This document shows positions 44,372 through 52,414 of a DNA stretch of 64,000 nt, piece by piece. The translations under genes were made by a program, and so were the position numbers. Under the pieces are notes generated by a model. That model was not told the DNA's origin. It did not search any database and saw only the letters and a list, made by a program, of their open reading frames with translations. The DNA lies in the NCBI RefSeq assembly GCF_900107405.1, contig NZ_FNPV01000004.1:162166-226165 (forward strand), read 5' to 3'. The stretch's first letter is position 1. Every line of letters begins with the position of its first letter. This DNA is from Tindallia californiensis. GTDB lineage: Bacteria; Bacillota; Clostridia; Peptostreptococcales; Tindalliaceae.

Positions 44372-45898
44372 ATGAAACAATCAATGGTTTATTTGGTTGG
44401 TGCAGGTCCGGGGGAGAAAGATCTCATCACTCTGCGAGGCTTAAATTGTCTTAAAAAGGCGGAGGTAGTGTTATACGACCGTCTGTCTGGAACAGAACTT
44501 TTATCTTTTGCACCAGAAGACGCTGAGTTTATTGATGTTGGAAAAAAACCGAACCATCATCCGGTACCACAGGAAGAAATAAATCGCATTTTGGTTAAAA
44601 AAGCGAAAGAAGGAAAGCTAGTGGTTCGTCTCAAAGGAGGCGATCCTTTTGTCTTTGGACGAGGAGGGGAGGAAGCACTGGCTTTAGCTAAAGAAGGGCT
44701 TCTGTATGAAATTGTACCTGGCATTACCTCTTCGATTGCCGTGCCTGCTTATGCAGGCATACCGGTGACTCATCGTCATGTCAGTCCTTCTTTTCATGTG
44801 ATTACTGGTCACGAAGATCCGACACAGGATGAATCTTTAGACTATGAAATACTTGCGAAATTAACAGGCACTTTGATTTTTTTGATGGGAGTAGGTCGTT
44901 TAGAAAGGATTACAAACCAGTTAATAGAATATGGGAAAGACCCAAACACGGCCGTTGCTTTAATTCATCGGGGAACCACTTCGGAACAAAAGACGATTAC
45001 AGGAAGGCTAGACAATATTGTCGACAAAGTTCGAAAAGCGAATCTTAAGCCACCCTGCATTATTATTATTGGAGATGTGGTGAATCTGGCTTCTTCGCTT
45101 CAATGGTTTGAAAATAAACCTCTATTTGGAAAAAAAATTATGGTAACGAGAAGTCGACTTCAGGCAAGTCAATTGACCGCATATCTGAAAGAAATGGGAG
45201 CAGAAGTGATCGAATGTCCTACGATAGAAATTAAGCCCATTGATAAGCCGGAAAATGTGAATCAGGTGATCGGAAAAATAGACCAGTATCATCATATCAT
45301 ATTTACCAGTGTTAATGGAGTAAAAGCATTTATGAGACAATTGAATAAGCAAGGAATGGACCTGCGTCACCTATCTAAAGAAAGTCGCATCACAGCCGTA
45401 GGAGAAGCCACTCGTAAAAAACTGGTTGAAAAAGGACTTCAGGTAGATTATATGCCAGAAGTGTTTACGGCAGAGGGGGTACTGGAGGCGTTAACTCCTT
45501 TTGTAAAGCCGGAAGAAAAGGTCTTGATACCTCGTGCTGAATTGGGACGCAAAAATTTGATCGAAGGATTAGAAAACCTGGGAACGGTGGTAGATGAACT
45601 GGTTTTATATAAAACAACCCTTCCGATGGAGAATCAAGAAAAGCTTATCAATACGATATCCGATAAGCTTGATTGGATTACGTTTACCAGTGCATCCACA
45701 GTGAATCATTTAGTGGAAATGGTGGGAGAGGATTATCTTCACCTGCTTCAAAAAACAAAACTGGCAGCGATAGGGCCAATTACAGCTAAGGCAGCTAAGA
45801 GCCACAATTTGTCCATTACCTGTCAGGCAGAACCGTATACAATCCCAGCGTTAGCAGAAGCCATCAGGAAGGAGACTGTCAAAGAAAATGAGAAATAA
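44372..45898 (+). CDS. cobA: Fused uroporphyrinogen-III C-methyltransferase (CobA) and uroporphyrinogen-III synthase (HemD)
   Basis: 508 residues. The first ~245 are the SAM-dependent SUMT: VGAGPGEKDLITLRG, DPFVFGRGGEEAL and VPGITSSIAVPAYAGIPVTHR; it methylates uroporphyrinogen III to precorrin-2. Residues ~250-505 are HemD (KIMVTRSRLQASQL, FTSVNGVKAF, TFTSASTVNHLV), closing hydroxymethylbilane to uroporphyrinogen III. This CobA-HemD fusion is known in Clostridia. With the upstream SirC half it steers all product to siroheme, as the siroheme-dependent heme route needs. It starts 22 bases after the fused SirC-HemC gene and overlaps hemB by 11 bases. Confidence 0.93.
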   Translation: MKQSMVYLVGAGPGEKDLITLRGLNCLKKAEVVLYDRLSGTELLSFAPEDAEFIDVGKKPNHHPVPQEEINRILVKKAKEGKLVVRLKGGDPFVFGRGGEEALALAKEGLLYEIVPGITSSIAVPAYAGIPVTHRHVSPSFHVITGHEDPTQDESLDYEILAKLTGTLIFLMGVGRLERITNQLIEYGKDPNTAVALIHRGTTSEQKTITGRLDNIVDKVRKANLKPPCIIIIGDVVNLASSLQWFENKPLFGKKIMVTRSRLQASQLTAYLKEMGAEVIECPTIEIKPIDKPENVNQVIGKIDQYHHIIFTSVNGVKAFMRQLNKQGMDLRHLSKESRITAVGEATRKKLVEKGLQVDYMPEVFTAEGVLEALTPFVKPEEKVLIPRAELGRKNLIEGLENLGTVVDELVLYKTTLPMENQEKLINTISDKLDWITFTSASTVNHLVEMVGEDYLHLLQKTKLAAIGPITAKAAKSHNLSITCQAEPYTIPALAEAIRKETVKENEK

Positions 45899-46862
45899 AA
45901 GACCAAGAAGATTACGGGAAAAGACATTCATAAGAAATTTGGTGCAGGAAACCACTGTTCATAAAAATGATCTGATCCAGCCTCTTTTTATTGTCCACGG
46001 GAAAGAAATTAAAAAGGAAATAGATGGTATGCCAGGTCAATATCATTTATCGGTAGATCAACTGTCCGGTGAAATAAAGGAAATTAAGGAAGCGGGCATT
46101 AAAGCCGTTCTTTTATTTGGTTTGCCTCAGTATAAGGATGCCTTTGGGTCGGAAGCCTATGACCCAAGAGGAATTGTGCAACAAGGAATCCGGGAAGTTC
46201 GGGAGCATTTTCCTGAAATGCTTATCATGACAGATGTATGTTTATGTCAATATACAGATCATGGCCATTGCGGGATTGTAGAAAATGGAAAAGTGCTTAA
46301 TGACGAATCGTTGGAATTAATTGCACAGACCGCATTAACCCATGCACAAGCAGGTGCGGATACGGTAGCTCCCTCGGATATGATGGATGGAAGGGTAGCT
46401 GCTATCAGACAAAAGTTGGATCTCAATGATTTTCAAGATGTAAGCATTATGAGTTACAGCGTAAAATACGCCTCTGTTTTTTATGGTCCCTTCCGGCAGG
46501 CAGCGGGTAGTTCACCACAATTTGGTGATCGGCGCAGTTATCAGATGGATCCTGCAAATGTACAGGAAGCACTCAGGGAAGCGCAGCTGGACGTGGAAGA
46601 AGGCGCTGACATGCTGATGGTAAAACCAGCTTTGGCGTATCTGGACGTAATCAAGACAGTGAAAGATCATTTTCCTCTTCCTCTGGGTGCTTACCAGGTT
46701 AGTGGCGAGTATTCAATGATCAAAAACGCTGTAAAGGGAGGGCTTCTGAATAATGACCAAATAATGGTAGAAACATTGACCAGTATCAAAAGAGCTGGAG
46801 CCGATATGATTATCACTTATTTTGCTAAAGAGATGGCTCGCTGGATTGATAATCATCGTTAA
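45888..46862 (+). CDS. hemB: Delta-aminolevulinic acid dehydratase (porphobilinogen synthase)
   Basis: 324 residues; condenses two 5-aminolevulinates to porphobilinogen. The zinc-type metal site DVCLCQYTDHGHCG and both active-site lysines (MSYSVKYASVFYGPFR and MVKPALAYLD) are present. ATG lies within the end of cobA-hemD with AAGGAGA upstream, so it is coupled. hemA and hemL, needed for 5-aminolevulinate, are not in this window. Confidence 0.96.
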   Translation: MRNKRPRRLREKTFIRNLVQETTVHKNDLIQPLFIVHGKEIKKEIDGMPGQYHLSVDQLSGEIKEIKEAGIKAVLLFGLPQYKDAFGSEAYDPRGIVQQGIREVREHFPEMLIMTDVCLCQYTDHGHCGIVENGKVLNDESLELIAQTALTHAQAGADTVAPSDMMDGRVAAIRQKLDLNDFQDVSIMSYSVKYASVFYGPFRQAAGSSPQFGDRRSYQMDPANVQEALREAQLDVEEGADMLMVKPALAYLDVIKTVKDHFPLPLGAYQVSGEYSMIKNAVKGGLLNNDQIMVETLTSIKRAGADMIITYFAKEMARWIDNHR

Positions 46863-46948
46863 TAAAAAAGAAAAAGAAGCCTGTTATAGCCATTTGAGAT
46901 ATGATATACTGTTTAGAACACTGATGTCGATAAAGGAGGTTTCTTTTA

Positions 46949-47539
46949 ATGCCGAAAATAGTCAATTATGAAGAAAAAAAACAGATGATCATGAAAAAAT
47001 CAATGGAATCATTTTTGAAAAAAGGGGTGCATGGGACTCATTTAGTGGATATTGCCAACGCTTGCAAAATGGGAAGGACTACCATTTATCAATACTTTCG
47101 AAACAAAGATCAGATTTTGGAGTACACAATTCAGAACTTGTTTCAGGATTTAAGGGCTGATATTAGGGAAACGGTTTTAGAGGATAAGGATAATCCTTAT
47201 GAAAAAATTCGAAAACTAATTCCGGCCATTGTAAAACTCTATCTTAAAAATCAAAAGATGATTGTTTTAGTAGATTTATGGCTCATTTTAATACGCGAAA
47301 ACAACCCGATGGTTCGGCAGCTAAATGACCACATGGAAGAAACTCGGAATATATTCCAAGGAATGCTGGAAGAAGGCATAAAAGAAGGGGTTATACGGCC
47401 AATGAACACAGAAAGCATGGCGTTTACGCTTTATGCAACGGTAGAGTCTTTTCTGCTGCACATGGCACTTCACCAGGAGCAGGAAGTCAGTGACCACATC
47501 GAATCATTAGATATACTACTGGAAGGATTAAAGGCATAA
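46949..47539 (+). CDS. TetR/AcrR family transcriptional regulator
   Basis: 196 residues. The N-terminal helix-turn-helix (about 10-58) includes LVDIANACKMGRTTIYQYFRNKDQIL, followed by an all-helical ligand/dimer domain. It follows hemB by 87 bases and has its own strong ribosome site (AAAGGAGG), and a TATACT lies in the gap, so it may be transcribed with or apart from the hem arm. Its target is not evident; a link to the divergent hem promoter is possible but unproven. Confidence 0.88.
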   Translation: MPKIVNYEEKKQMIMKKSMESFLKKGVHGTHLVDIANACKMGRTTIYQYFRNKDQILEYTIQNLFQDLRADIRETVLEDKDNPYEKIRKLIPAIVKLYLKNQKMIVLVDLWLILIRENNPMVRQLNDHMEETRNIFQGMLEEGIKEGVIRPMNTESMAFTLYATVESFLLHMALHQEQEVSDHIESLDILLEGLKA

Positions 47540-47540
47540 A

Positions 47541-47566
47541 AAAGCCACCCGTAAAGGGTGGCTTTA
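47541..47566. terminator. Bidirectional terminator, tetR / M20 peptidase
   Basis: AAAGCCACCC (47541-47550) pairs with GGGTGGCTTT (47556-47565) over a 5-base loop. The right arm overlaps the stop codon of the converging minus-strand peptidase gene. Confidence 0.85.
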
Positions 47567-48790
47567 ATAATGCCAGGGAGGGTTTTTGGTCTCCATAATC
47601 TTATCTTTAATACAAAAATTATCAATGATTCTAGCGTAAATTTCAGTAGTATTGATCAGGTCTTTGATAGCAATTCTTTCTGACTCAGTATGAGACATCC
47701 GGATATCTCCAGGACCAAAGACGACGGTGGGTATTTTGGCATATACCTTTAGCAAAGCCGCATCCGTCCATCCTCGCCCCCTGGTTATTTTCGGTTCTCG
47801 TTTGATCACTTCTCTGATCGAGGTTCTGACCGCGTGGACAATAGGTTCTGTCATTGGTGTGACTAAAGGTGGATGGTTTAACGCCGTATCATTAGCAGCG
47901 CTTTTAAGAATTTCTGCTTGGAGACTAGGATCATCTCTTTTCATATCATTTAAGATATCTTGATACTCCTGCGTAACCGACTGGACGGTTTCACCAGGGA
48001 TATATCGGCGGTCAATCTTTACTGTGCAGGTATCGGCAACTGTACTTTGGCCAACACCACCTTCAATGATGCCAATATTCATCAAAGAAACCCCCATGAA
48101 TTCATCTTTTCTTTTTCGAATTTTAGGATATAGATCTCTTTTTGCCCGATAGATAAACTCAGCTGCTTTTTCGATGGCGTTGATACCACTTTCCGGGCTT
48201 CCGCTATGAGAAGCTCTGCCGGTGAATACAACATCAAACCATTCAAGACCTCGATGGCCAACGGCATATTCATAATTTGAAGGTTCGCCAACAATCGCTG
48301 CGTTTGCTCGAATACCGGAATTAATCAGATGCTCCGTTCCTTCGCTTTTTCCTTCTTCGCCAATAACACCGGTAAAAATAATATCTCCGTCCGGTGTGAT
48401 GCCAGCACGTTTATAAGCCAGCATCGTAATAAGCATCGAGGCTAGACCGCCTTTCATATCGGCAGCACCGCGCCCCCAAACATAGCCACTGTGAACTCCT
48501 TCCTTAAAGGGATCTATGGTCATGCGGTAAGGAGTAATGGTATCTAAATGGCCATTTAACATCAGGGAATTGCCATTGCCACTTCCTCGAAGAAAAACAA
48601 GCACATTTTTGCGCTGGTCAACTACTTCCTGGAACTGGACTTCCATACCGTGGGAACCACAGTAATCATAAATAAACTCAGCAACTTCTTTTTCCTGATG
48701 CAAAACATCTGGATGGCTTGGTATGCTGATTAACTTTTCTGCCAGTTCAATTATTTCATTATGATGGTAGTAATCATTTACATAAAACAA
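47564..48790 (-). CDS. M20 family metallopeptidase (ArgE/DapE-like)
   Basis: 408 residues; a dizinc amidohydrolase related to acetylornithine deacetylase and succinyl-diaminopimelate desuccinylase. Metal and catalytic residues are in LNGHLDTITPY, GRGAADMKGGLASML, GVIGEEGKSEG and VGEPSNYEYAVGHRG, and the last His in RMSHTESE. The middle dimerisation domain holds ASHSGSPESG. No biosynthetic partner genes are nearby, so the acyl-amino acid or peptide substrate is open. Confidence 0.88.
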   Translation of the reverse strand: MFYVNDYYHHNEIIELAEKLISIPSHPDVLHQEKEVAEFIYDYCGSHGMEVQFQEVVDQRKNVLVFLRGSGNGNSLMLNGHLDTITPYRMTIDPFKEGVHSGYVWGRGAADMKGGLASMLITMLAYKRAGITPDGDIIFTGVIGEEGKSEGTEHLINSGIRANAAIVGEPSNYEYAVGHRGLEWFDVVFTGRASHSGSPESGINAIEKAAEFIYRAKRDLYPKIRKRKDEFMGVSLMNIGIIEGGVGQSTVADTCTVKIDRRYIPGETVQSVTQEYQDILNDMKRDDPSLQAEILKSAANDTALNHPPLVTPMTEPIVHAVRTSIREVIKREPKITRGRGWTDAALLKVYAKIPTVVFGPGDIRMSHTESERIAIKDLINTTEIYARIIDNFCIKDKIMETKNPPWHY

Positions 48791-48892
48791 GGATGGCCAC
48801 TCCTAGCCTAATCAGAATTGATAGTTCATTCGCATGAACCTCTTTCTATATGTCACCATATGCAGAATCAAAAAGCAAGAACCTTTAAGACA

Positions 48893-48919
48893 ATATATGG
48901 GATAAATCCCATATATAAT
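48893..48919 (+). promoter_or_regulatory. 24-bp palindrome overlapping the -10 box upstream of msrA
   Basis: ATATATGGGAT (48893-48903) and ATCCCATATAT (48906-48916) are perfect inverted arms around AA. TATAAT at 48914-48919 overlaps the right arm, about 65 bases before the msrA start; the -35 is poor. This is the layout of a repressor operator, suggesting msrA is induced by some stress signal. Confidence 0.6.
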
Positions 48920-48983
48920 GAAAATAGCCCACTCATTCGGCACATAATGGAAGCATGCTTGAAAATGCGTAGAGTTTGTTTAG

Positions 48984-49784
48984 ATGAAAAGAACTTCGGT
49001 ATTAATCAGGTATGGAGGTGGTAAGCGTGGGAAAGTAATTCTTATGTTATTAGTGACCATTTTTACCATAGGCGGTTGTCAGTTATCGGAACCAAAACTT
49101 ACGGAAGGGGAAGTCGATATGAATAAAGAAAGAAAAACACCGACTAATGGAATTGATGAGAAACCGAAAGTGACCGCATTAGCAACTTTTGGCCTAGGTT
49201 GATTTTGGGGACCGGATGCTCAGTTTGGGCAAATGAAAGGTATTATCAGAACTAGAGTGGGTTATGCAGGTGGAGAAGTACCCAATCCTACCTATCGAAA
49301 AATAGAGGATCATTCAGAGGTTATCCAAATTGAATATGATCCAGCGGTTATTAACTATGAAAGGTTGCTGGAAGTATTTTGGAACAGCCATGATCCAACA
49401 GCAATGGCTTATTCGAGGCAATACATGAGTATTCTACTCTTTCATGATGAAGAACAGGAAAAAATCATTGAAAAGAGCCGTCAAGCCTACGAAGAAAAAA
49501 GCGGAAAGTCGGTGCTGACGGAGATCAAAGAACTGGATAGATTTTATTCAGCGGAAGGATATCATCAAAAGTATTATTTGCAAAACAGGTCGGGAATTGT
49601 TGAAGAGGTGAGGGGGATGTATTCGGACTTTAATGACTTTGTAGACTCTACAACAGCAGCACGCTTGAATGGATATGTGGCTGGAAAAGGGACAATGGAA
49701 GATTTTGAGGAAGATATAGCTAAGATCAACTTATCAGAAGAAACAGAACAAAAAATAAGAGAACTTCTGGAGATCCTTTGGTAG
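48984..49784 (+). CDS. msrA: Selenocysteine-containing peptide methionine-(S)-S-oxide reductase, lipoprotein form
   Basis: A 266-residue product if TGA at 49200-49202 is read as selenocysteine (residue 73). The context is ALATFGLG-U-FWGPDAQF, exactly replacing Cys of the MsrA GCFWG active site, and the rest of the domain follows in frame (GYAGGEVPNPTYRKI, EVIQIEYDP, FWNSHDPTA, YHQKYY). The N-terminus has Lys/Arg, a hydrophobic core and a lipobox ending IGGC, so it should be anchored outside the membrane. No Cys exists after residue 73, so the selenenic acid needs an external thiol partner. ATG at 48984 directly follows an in-frame TAG; its ribosome site is weak. A SECIS-like hairpin follows the UGA. 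Confidence 0.9.
49212..49240 (+). promoter_or_regulatory. Candidate bacterial SECIS element in msrA
   Basis: TGCTC (49217-49221) and GGGCA (49227-49231) can pair around a loop AGTTT that begins 19 bases after the UGA, within the usual bacterial distance; CC at 49212 and GG at 49239 may extend it. An alternative fold pairs TCA and TTT with AAA and TGA around GGGC. Confidence 0.5.
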
Positions 49785-49789
49785 AGGTG

Positions 49790-49820
49790 AAAACCACCCC
49801 ATCAATGGTTGGTGGGGTGG
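49790..49820 (-). terminator. Terminator of the ygiQ-like gene
   Basis: CCACCCCA (49794-49801) and TGGGGTGG (49813-49820) form an 8-bp GC-rich stem; read on the minus strand it is followed by TTTTC. It sits between the converging msrA and ygiQ-like genes. Confidence 0.75.
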
Positions 49821-49844
49821 AAAATGGATGCGATGAATAGAAAG

Positions 49845-51689
49845 TCAGCGACGCTTAAAGCGTTTTTCTTTTTTTGAGGATAGCGGAGCGTTGCTTTTTA
49901 CTGGAGGTATCAGTGCGTTACGGTGATAGCCAATCAAATCCTGACGTCCTGCTTTTTCAAGGGCTTTTCGAATCAGACTCTGATTCTGTTTTTTGCCAGC
50001 CTGCAGTAAAGCACGCTGCATCTGTTTTTCCACGGGATCCTTAGGCACATATATTTTTTCATTGCTTCGTGGATCTATTTCCGTATAATACATACAGGTA
50101 GACAATGTACCAGGTGTCGGGTAAAAATCCTGTACCTGTTCTGGCTGATGGCCCAGCGTTTTAAGATAGACAGCAAGTTCGATAGCGGCGTGTATATCGG
50201 AACCCGGATGGCTGGATATCAGGTAAGGGACTAAAAACTGACGACGCTGTTCTTTTTCATTGAACTGGTGGTATTGATGGCGAAACTGGTCAAACACCTG
50301 GATAGCTGGCTTACCCATTAAATGAAGAACTTGGGCATTTGAATGTTCCGGTGCCACTTTAAGTTGGCCACTAATATGGTGCTTACAAAGATCTCTAAAG
50401 AAAGTAGTGTCCGGATCGGCTATTAAGTAGTCGTAGCGAATTCCTGAACGGATAAACACCTTCTTAATCCCTGGAAGTTTTCTTAGCTTGCGAAGCAATG
50501 AAACATAATCCTGATGAGATACTTCGATATTGGGACATAAAGAAGGGGCCATGCATTGCTGGTGACGGCACGCACCATGCGCCACTTGTTTTTTACAAGC
50601 GGGCTGTCTGAAGTTAGCCGTAGGACCGCCTACGTCGTGGAGGTAGCCTTTGAAATCCTTATCGGCAATCAAGGTCTTAGCTTCCTTCACGATAGATTCA
50701 TGGCTTCGTACCTGAATATGCCGCCCTTGATGGAAAGTGAGGGCACAGAAATGGCACCCGCCAAAACAACCTCTGTTGCTGACCAAGCTAAACCTCACCT
50801 CGTCAAAGGCAGAGACATGTCCTTCCTTTTGATGCATAGGATGGATTTGTCTTGTATAAGGGAGGCGATAGACTTGATCCATTTCTTGGGTGGTCAGCGG
50901 CTGGGAAGGAGGAATCTGGACAATAAATCCATGTTCGTATGGTTCGGCTAAGACTTCGCCGGAAATAGGGTCTGTGTGATTCATTTGTGCAAGAAAACTT
51001 TGCCCTACTTGTTTTTTTGAAGCCAAAAGCGTTTTCCAGGCCGGAAGCACGACCGGGTGATTGACAATGCTTAAATCTTTGGTAAAAAAGGAAGTGCCCT
51101 TAATAAAGGTAAGGCTGGAGGCTGGTAAGCCGCTATGCAAAGCTTCGGCAACTTCTAAAATAGTTTTTTCAGCCATGCCGTAAATAAGGAGATCGGCTTT
51201 CGTATCCATTAAAATCGAAGGTTTTAACCGGTCTTCCCAATAATCATAATGAGCCATTCGTCGAAGGCTGGCTTCGAGCCCGCCGAGAATAATAGGGGTG
51301 CCCGGAAAAAGTTTTTTTATTTTTCTGGCATAAACAGTGGTGGCTCGATCTGGTCGCTTTCCTATGACACCTCCTGGTGTGTAGGCATCGGATTTTCTTC
51401 GTTTTTTGGCAACTGTATAATGATTAACCATGGAATCTAGATTGCCACTGGTAACTAAAAAGCCGAGACGTGGCGTCCCTAGCTTGGTGAAAGATTCGCT
51501 TTTAGTCCAATCTGGTTGAGGGATGATGCCTACTTTGAAACCAGCGGATTCCAGCCATCTTCCAATAATAGCGACACCAAAAGAAGGGTGATCTACGTAA
51601 GCATCACCGGATACCAGGACAAAATCCAGCTGATCCCATCCTCTCTTTTGAAGGTCAAGTTGACTGACGGGTAAAAACTCGTTGAACAT
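49845..51689 (-). CDS. YgiQ-family radical SAM protein
   Basis: 614 residues. An N-terminal cobalamin-binding-like domain (about 15-200; VSGDAYVDHPSFG, GGLEASLRRMAHYDYW) precedes a radical SAM core with SNRGCFGGCHFCALTFHQGR and a C-terminal basic tail (KKEKRFKRR). YgiQ/UPF0313 proteins are widespread, but their reaction is not established. It is a full-length member with intact cluster cysteines. ATG follows AAAGGAAT. Neighbouring genes give no functional hint. Confidence 0.9.
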   Translation of the reverse strand: MFNEFLPVSQLDLQKRGWDQLDFVLVSGDAYVDHPSFGVAIIGRWLESAGFKVGIIPQPDWTKSESFTKLGTPRLGFLVTSGNLDSMVNHYTVAKKRRKSDAYTPGGVIGKRPDRATTVYARKIKKLFPGTPIILGGLEASLRRMAHYDYWEDRLKPSILMDTKADLLIYGMAEKTILEVAEALHSGLPASSLTFIKGTSFFTKDLSIVNHPVVLPAWKTLLASKKQVGQSFLAQMNHTDPISGEVLAEPYEHGFIVQIPPSQPLTTQEMDQVYRLPYTRQIHPMHQKEGHVSAFDEVRFSLVSNRGCFGGCHFCALTFHQGRHIQVRSHESIVKEAKTLIADKDFKGYLHDVGGPTANFRQPACKKQVAHGACRHQQCMAPSLCPNIEVSHQDYVSLLRKLRKLPGIKKVFIRSGIRYDYLIADPDTTFFRDLCKHHISGQLKVAPEHSNAQVLHLMGKPAIQVFDQFRHQYHQFNEKEQRRQFLVPYLISSHPGSDIHAAIELAVYLKTLGHQPEQVQDFYPTPGTLSTCMYYTEIDPRSNEKIYVPKDPVEKQMQRALLQAGKKQNQSLIRKALEKAGRQDLIGYHRNALIPPVKSNAPLSSKKEKRFKRR

Positions 51690-51751
51690 TCGATTAATTC
51701 CTTTCTGATAGCGTTATAGGTAAATGAAGGAATATGAAAGAATAGAAGATT

Positions 51752-52414
51752 CTAGTAGAGGCCGTAGGCTTTGCTGACATCTTGAACAAAAATAATCCCT
51801 TTACCCGGTTCGTTAATATTTAACTCTTTGCTGATAGAGGATGTAATGTGATCTGTTAATTCTTGCTGGGAGATAATTAATACAATTTCCTTTTCTGGTT
51901 CAATATCCATGGCAAAAAGTTTTCCTGTTTCATGAATACCAGAGCCTCTGGCTCCAATAATAGTTCCTCCTTTAGAGCCGGCTTTGGCAGCGGCTTCGAT
52001 TACTAATTCGGCATTTCCTCGATCCACAATTACCATAATTGATTGATACATTGGATTACCCACCTCTTTCCTTGCACCATTGTTATTACATGGCATCATT
52101 TCAGCACCCAAAACATTGGACAGAGGAATACTGAAAGCGATGCCATGATTTTTTTTATAGAAACAAAACTTTGCATTCATTTTCTCCATGGTATCATGTG
52201 CAACCTGTTGTTCTGCACCGAGGATTACAATCTCTTTACGTACTTTGTTTAGCTCCAAGAGTTCTAAAAGGGGATTTTTAATGGTCCCCTTTGCTAACAT
52301 GACTGTACCTCCAGTTATACCACACCCTTTGGCAAATTTAAGGATTTTACTGCCCAGTCCAGCGTTTACAATAACATATATTAATTCATAATGTTTGCAG
52401 TCAAGTTTGGTCAT
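51752..52414 (-). CDS. Tandem PII-like regulatory protein
   Basis: 220 residues made of two PII-like repeats. The first (about 1-105) has ELIYVIVNAGLGSKILKFAKGCGITGGTVMLAKGT; the second (about 118-215) has MVIVDRGNAELVIEAAAKAGSKGGTIIGARG and ends EPEKEIVLIISQ. The canonical T-loop uridylylation Tyr of GlnB/GlnK is not evident. The ATG overlaps the stop of the DUF1538 gene (TAATG), so the protein is coupled to that membrane protein and probably gates it in response to a nucleotide or other effector, as PII proteins do for transporters. Confidence 0.8.
   Translation of the reverse strand: MTKLDCKHYELIYVIVNAGLGSKILKFAKGCGITGGTVMLAKGTIKNPLLELLELNKVRKEIVILGAEQQVAHDTMEKMNAKFCFYKKNHGIAFSIPLSNVLGAEMMPCNNNGARKEVGNPMYQSIMVIVDRGNAELVIEAAAKAGSKGGTIIGARGSGIHETGKLFAMDIEPEKEIVLIISQQELTDHITSSISKELNINEPGKGIIFVQDVSKAYGLY

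Noticed and set aside
48818..49024. Small ORF upstream of msrA
   Set aside because: It runs across the palindrome and promoter and has no recognisable content or ribosome site.
48984..49202. msrA as a pseudogene with a premature stop
   Set aside because: The single stop is TGA at the Cys position, flanking motifs are intact and a SECIS-like hairpin follows; random decay would not place it there.
49233..49784. A short cytosolic MsrA starting at the internal ATG
   Set aside because: It would lack the catalytic residue and the first strand; the frame continues upstream through a TGA that falls exactly on the active site.
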